DNA of 6,660 nucleotides from JBBTVO01 sp038058335 (GTDB lineage: Bacteria; Patescibacteriota; Microgenomatia; Levybacterales; UBA12049), in NCBI GenBank assembly GCA_038058335.1, contig JBBUBI010000044.1, positions 1-6,660 on the forward strand, given 5' to 3'. Both the position numbers and the translations under genes were made by a program. Below the pieces are notes generated by a model, which saw nothing but the letters and a program-made list of their open reading frames with translations, had not been told where the DNA came from and did no database searches. Within the stretch, counting starts at the first letter, position 1. Every line of letters begins with the position of its first letter. Below are positions 4,355 through 6,660 of this stretch, piece after piece.

Positions 4355-5075
4355 ATTTGAAAAACAATTTGAACAAGAGTTAATGGAGCAAGGGACTTCA
4401 GGTGAAGAGCTGAGAGACTTGACTGAGCTTAAAAACAATATAACAAGGTTATCTGATGTAAAGCGCTCGTATGAATTTAAGAAATCATTTCTTAGAAAGC
4501 TTGAAGGAGCAGCAATTGCCTCAACTAACGTATCTACTTCCAGAAGATTATTCATGCCGGTATTATTCCTCGCTCTTTTATTAATAGTACTTATTACAGG
4601 AACTGTAAGTGCTCAAGCGAGTCTTCCCGGTCAAGCTCTGTATCCAGTCAAGATTTTATCTGAGAATGTTATAAAAACCGTAAACCCTTCTTTTAATAAT
4701 GAAATTATCAAAAGAAGAAGCGAGGAGATAAAAACTTTAACGGGAGAGAAGAAAAATTCCAAAGAACTAAATAAAACTATTGATAGATATGAAAATGATC
4801 TTGAGGAAAATAAAGTTGTAGATCCAATTAAAATAGAAGAGTCCAAGAAAAATCTTGAGGATGCCAGAGATAATTCAGAAGATGAGGATAAAAAAGAAAT
4901 TGAAAATGTAATTAACCAGACTGAGAATAAAATTAATGAGTCACACGAAGATAATAATGAAAATAAGAGTGGGGATGTGAAAGGTGCGGAATCAAGCAGA
5001 GGGTCAAATCAGGATGAGGAAGATAAAAATCAAGACAAAAGCGGAGAGAATAAAAGTAAAGATAATAAAGATTAA
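4347..5075 (+). CDS. Single-pass membrane anti-sigma factor with DUF5667-like segment
   Basis: The 242-residue protein is the likely inhibitor and sensor partner of the upstream sigma factor, which it overlaps by eight bases (ATGAATGA). Residues 1-66 are a charged cytoplasmic region, the sigma-binding side. Residues 68-88 are a strong transmembrane helix preceded by RR at 66-67. Directly outside comes ASLPGQALYPVKILSENV (91-108), the signature seen in DUF5667 proteins, often encoded next to ECF sigma factors. Residues 115-180 look like helical or coiled-coil extracellular sequence, and about 181-242 is a low-complexity Asp/Glu/Asn/Lys/Ser tail. There is no zinc-binding HxxxCxxC motif, so it is not a ZAS-type anti-sigma. 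The acidic exterior parallels the Asp/His-rich secreted protein encoded divergently. An AAGGAG site lies ten bases upstream of the start. Confidence 0.82.
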   Translation: MNEFEKQFEQELMEQGTSGEELRDLTELKNNITRLSDVKRSYEFKKSFLRKLEGAAIASTNVSTSRRLFMPVLFLALLLIVLITGTVSAQASLPGQALYPVKILSENVIKTVNPSFNNEIIKRRSEEIKTLTGEKKNSKELNKTIDRYENDLEENKVVDPIKIEESKKNLEDARDNSEDEDKKEIENVINQTENKINESHEDNNENKSGDVKGAESSRGSNQDEEDKNQDKSGENKSKDNKD

Positions 5076-5086
5076 ACCGTCTCCTG

Positions 5087-5112
5087 CTTGATTTTCCGCC
5101 CCAATCAGCGCT
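5087..5112 (+). repeat. Dispersed intergenic repeat, diverged copy C4
   Basis: It matches C1 and C3 at 23 of 26 bases (G for A in CCGCCCC, T for C in CAATCAG, and the last base). It begins 12 bases after the anti-sigma stop and ends upstream of the promoter of the deoxyribosyltransferase-like gene, marking the boundary between the two units. Confidence 0.8.
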
Positions 5113-5122
5113 CGTACTTCTT

Positions 5123-5152
5123 TTGCCATGAATTGCTTATTTTTGGTATAAT
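5123..5152 (+). promoter_or_regulatory. Promoter of the deoxyribosyltransferase-like gene
   Basis: -35 TTGCCA (5123-5128), an 18-base spacer and extended -10 TGGTATAAT (5144-5152). Eight bases separate the -10 from the ATG at 5161, leaving one or two leader bases at most. Confidence 0.7.
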
Positions 5153-5160
5153 TCCAATCT

Positions 5161-6105
5161 ATGAGCGAAAAAAGGTTATATGTTCCGCCTGAATATGCGG
5201 AAACAGATAGGCCAATAATTTTTTTGGCTGGTCCAATTCAAGGAACTTCGGATTGGCAAAAGCCCGCTACGCAAATTTTTAACGAGCTTGATCCTGACAT
5301 AATAGTTGCATCACCAAGAAGACCAAAGTTTGTTAAATATAAAGACTATAATGCGCAGGTCGATTGGGAAACGCATCATTTAAGAAAAGCTGGTGTAAAC
5401 GGTGTGATAATGTTTTGGCTTGCCAAAGAAACAGAGCATAATCCGGAAAGAGCTTTTGCCCAGACTTCCAGAGCAGAGCTTTTTGAGTGGAAAATAAGAC
5501 ACGAAAGAGATGGAGTTAATTTAGTTGTCGGAATTGAGGATGGTTTTAGTGGAGCGCGGTATATTCGAAGAAGGTTCTCTCAAGATGCTCCAAATGTTCC
5601 GATTCTGGATTCTCTGGAAAAGACTTGTAAGACTACACTTGGTCTGCTTCAAGCTACGACTCAAGAGGTGAATACAGGTTTGGATGAGAAAGAACGATTG
5701 CATGGGGAAATAGATACAATGATTCCGCAGCTTTTTTCAAACCCAAAATCAAGAAAAGAGCTAAAATTTGACAGGTTGGGAGCTAATTGGACCGAACAGA
5801 TGCCAAGTGTTCATAGGGCTTTCTCGTCATTTATAAATGAAACAACTTCATTAACGTTATATTCCAATTTTTTTCCTGTGTATAAGCTTTTTGTTTCTTT
5901 TGGGTTTGTGAAGGTAACTTTTGCATATCTCAAAACTGGACGTACGGAAATTATAGTAGGTACGGATGAATGGGACGAAAGAATAAAATTAACGAGAAGA
6001 AAGACAAAGAGAGATGACGAAGAAAACGGAGAAGTAAACAGACTAAGGCTCATAAAGGAAGTCGCTGAGTTTGCTCTGCAGAGAATAAAAGCCGATCAAC
6101 TCTAG
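5161..6105 (+). CDS. Nucleoside 2-deoxyribosyltransferase-like protein with an unrecognised C-terminal region
   Basis: Residues 17-160 of 314 match the nucleoside 2-deoxyribosyltransferase-like family (Nuc_deoxyri_tr2 type). FLAGPIQGTSDWQ (21-33) forms the nucleotide-binding loop. ASPRRP (50-55), QVDWETHHL (66-74), a strand GVIMFWLAKE (81-90) and AQTSRAELFEW (100-110) follow; E106 or E109 is the probable catalytic glutamate. VVGIEDGFSGARYIRRR (122-138) completes the fold. Relatives exchange or hydrolyse the base of deoxynucleosides, in salvage or nucleotide-pool control, and are common in phages and plasmids. The ordinary domain is about 130-160 residues, so 161-314 is extra: a helical linker, then SSFINETTSLTLYSNFFPVY with alternating hydrophobic strands (215-268) and a basic, charged tail. 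I do not recognise this part. It is cytoplasmic, with no membrane segments, and stands as a single gene ending 31 bases before the next ATG. Confidence 0.8.
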   Translation: MSEKRLYVPPEYAETDRPIIFLAGPIQGTSDWQKPATQIFNELDPDIIVASPRRPKFVKYKDYNAQVDWETHHLRKAGVNGVIMFWLAKETEHNPERAFAQTSRAELFEWKIRHERDGVNLVVGIEDGFSGARYIRRRFSQDAPNVPILDSLEKTCKTTLGLLQATTQEVNTGLDEKERLHGEIDTMIPQLFSNPKSRKELKFDRLGANWTEQMPSVHRAFSSFINETTSLTLYSNFFPVYKLFVSFGFVKVTFAYLKTGRTEIIVGTDEWDERIKLTRRKTKRDDEENGEVNRLRLIKEVAEFALQRIKADQL

Positions 6106-6121
6106 CTGTAATTCTTCTGCG

Positions 6122-6130
6122 TGGTATAAT
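6122..6130 (+). promoter_or_regulatory. Extended -10 promoter of the DUF4258/DUF2283 pair
   Basis: TGGTATAAT, written from its T at 6122, ends six bases before the ATG at 6137, so the first gene's mRNA should be leaderless. No convincing -35 is present. The motif context GCGTGGT..TAATTT recurs at 6579. Confidence 0.65.
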
Positions 6131-6136
6131 TTCCTA

Positions 6137-6358
6137 ATGCCGGTTGTATTCTCAGATCATGCGAAAAGACAATTAAGAAGACGAAGTATTCCCCAAAAAC
6201 TAGCTAGAGAAATTGTTCTCAATCCAGATAAAATAGCCTCAAGCTTCGGAAATAGAAAGTTGCGCAGCCGGATTGTTCGTGGTAAACTGATTGAGATCGT
6301 TACAAAAACTGAGGGATCGAAAATAACAATAATTACAGGTTATATAAGCAAGGAATAA
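6137..6358 (+). CDS. DUF4258-family small protein, putative toxin partner
   Basis: The 73-residue basic protein fits the DUF4258 pattern. FSDHAKRQLRRRSIPQKLAREIVLNP (5-30, key residues H8, A9, R15, I18) gives the N-terminal helices. An RKLRSRIVRGKLIEIVTK strand pair (40-57) and the closing strand KITIITGYIS (62-71) follow. DUF4258 proteins are small, RelE/BrnT-like in shape, and often occur next to antitoxin-like genes, so a toxin role is reasonable but not shown here. It is complete. One base separates its stop from the DUF2283 start, so the two form an operon. The order (candidate toxin first) is the reverse of the Phd/RelE pair upstream. Confidence 0.78.
   Translation: MPVVFSDHAKRQLRRRSIPQKLAREIVLNPDKIASSFGNRKLRSRIVRGKLIEIVTKTEGSKITIITGYISKE
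6350..6354 (+). promoter_or_regulatory. Ribosome binding site of the DUF2283 gene
   Basis: AAGGA lies five bases before the ATG at 6360, within the last codons of the DUF4258 gene. Like 4331-4336 it marks a downstream operon gene. Confidence 0.65.
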
Positions 6359-6359
6359 T

Positions 6360-6566
6360 ATGAAATTTAAATACGATAAAAAAGTAGACGCGGTATATAT
6401 AGAATTAGCAAAAGGAAAATACGATGCTAGTCGTAAGATTTCCGATGCGATTTTGGTGGATGAGGACAAGAAAGGTAATATTTTGGGGATAGAGATTTTG
6501 GATGCGACAAAGAACATAAATGCTTTTGACCCCGAAAATCTAAAACTCTCCTTGACCTCTCAATAG
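6360..6566 (+). CDS. DUF2283-family small protein, putative antitoxin partner
   Basis: The 68-residue acidic protein matches DUF2283. The opening MKFKYDKKVDAVYIELAKGK (1-20) carries the family's YD...D..Y..L motif, and ISDAILVDEDKKGNILGIEI (27-46) the D.d..G.i.GIEILDA motif. The family is small, all-beta and of unknown biochemical function. It is frequently paired with DUF4258, and the one-base spacing and clear Shine-Dalgarno here indicate coordinated expression. By analogy with type II pairs the acidic DUF2283 protein would be the antitoxin, but I see no DNA-binding motif and no palindromic operator in the promoter, so regulation may differ from the upstream Phd/RelE module. Confidence 0.82.
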   Translation: MKFKYDKKVDAVYIELAKGKYDASRKISDAILVDEDKKGNILGIEILDATKNINAFDPENLKLSLTSQ

Positions 6567-6578
6567 TGTTATTGTAGG

Positions 6579-6596
6579 GCGTGGTTTAATTTTCCC
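6579..6596 (+). promoter_or_regulatory. Promoter-like motif near the right edge with no gene assigned
   Basis: GCGTGGTTTAATTTTCCC closely resembles the active-looking promoter at 6119-6133 (GCGTGGTATAATTTCC). It includes an extended -10 TGGTTTAAT (6582-6590). No start codon follows at the usual six to eight bases, and the ATG at 6624 stops after six codons. It could drive a gene beyond the window or a noncoding RNA, or be a decayed promoter. Confidence 0.3.
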
Positions 6597-6660
6597 ATCT
6601 CTTTGACCTGAATTCTAGAAACTAATGCCCCCTAGGGTCTTTTAAGGTAGTAATCAAATA

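Noticed and set aside
1060..5112. Integron attC sites as the identity of the repeat
   Set aside because: The CCCCAAC/GTTGGGG part faintly recalls core sites, but there are no paired R/L boxes, no fold-back symmetry, no integrase in view, and gene orientations are mixed.
6561..6574. CAATA-GTGT-TATTG hairpin overlapping the DUF2283 stop as a terminator
   Set aside because: The stem is short and AT-rich and is followed by TAGGGCG rather than a T-run.

Overview
The window looks like a chromosomal accessory stretch from an AT-rich, small-genome bacterium. It is most likely a Candidate Phyla Radiation (Patescibacteria) member, with Microgenomates-type lineages as the best guess. The grounds are the low GC, lysine/isoleucine-rich proteins, very compact spacing, an ECF sigma factor paired with a DUF5667-like anti-sigma factor, and DUF4258/DUF2283 and Phd/RelE pairs. 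TGA ends the sigma factor gene, which argues against the code-25 lineages (Gracilibacteria, Absconditabacteria). Taxonomy is inference only.

Layout, left to right. At 11-505 (+) is the C-terminal part of a divergent YfiH/polyphenol-oxidase-fold protein, broken or truncated at its 5' side. At 533-1030 (-) is a small P-loop kinase. At 1137-1657 (+) is a Phd/YefM antitoxin with a RelE/ParE toxin under a palindromic operator. At 1688-2326 (-) is a putative HExxH zinc peptidase, and at 2445-3107 (-) a 220-residue protein I do not recognise. At 3242-3790 (-) is a secreted Asp/His-rich, Thr-Pro-repeat protein. It is divergent from an ECF sigma (3851-4354, +) and a membrane anti-sigma (4347-5075, +). 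At 5161-6105 (+) is a nucleoside 2-deoxyribosyltransferase-like protein with an extra C-terminal region. At 6137-6566 (+) is a DUF4258/DUF2283 two-gene, toxin-antitoxin-like unit. The last 94 bases hold a promoter-like motif but no gene I can support.

Three patterns run through the window. First, a same-orientation dispersed repeat (core CTTGATTTTCCACCCCAAC) occurs four times, at 1060, 1664, 2368 and 5087, with a decayed fifth copy at 512. All copies lie between transcription units and none inside a gene as I call the starts. Second, nearly every first gene of a unit has a -10 hexamer ending only 6-8 bases (one case 11) before its ATG, so the mRNAs should be leaderless or nearly so. Clear Shine-Dalgarno sequences appear only at the internal genes at 4347 and 6360. 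Third, the sigma factor and the secreted acidic protein share a 25-base inverted repeat. Each strand of it reads as an ECF-type promoter (TGTAAC-N16-CGTTAT on minus, TATAAC-N16-CGTTAC on plus), suggesting one element through which the sigma factor drives both itself and its divergent target.

Working model: a set of small independent units (two toxin-antitoxin-like pairs, a peptidase, a kinase, a nucleotide-metabolism enzyme, and an envelope-stress sigma regulon) is laid out like cassettes separated by the repeat. Whether the repeat is an uptake sequence, a mobile-element trace or a recombination site cannot be settled from one window.
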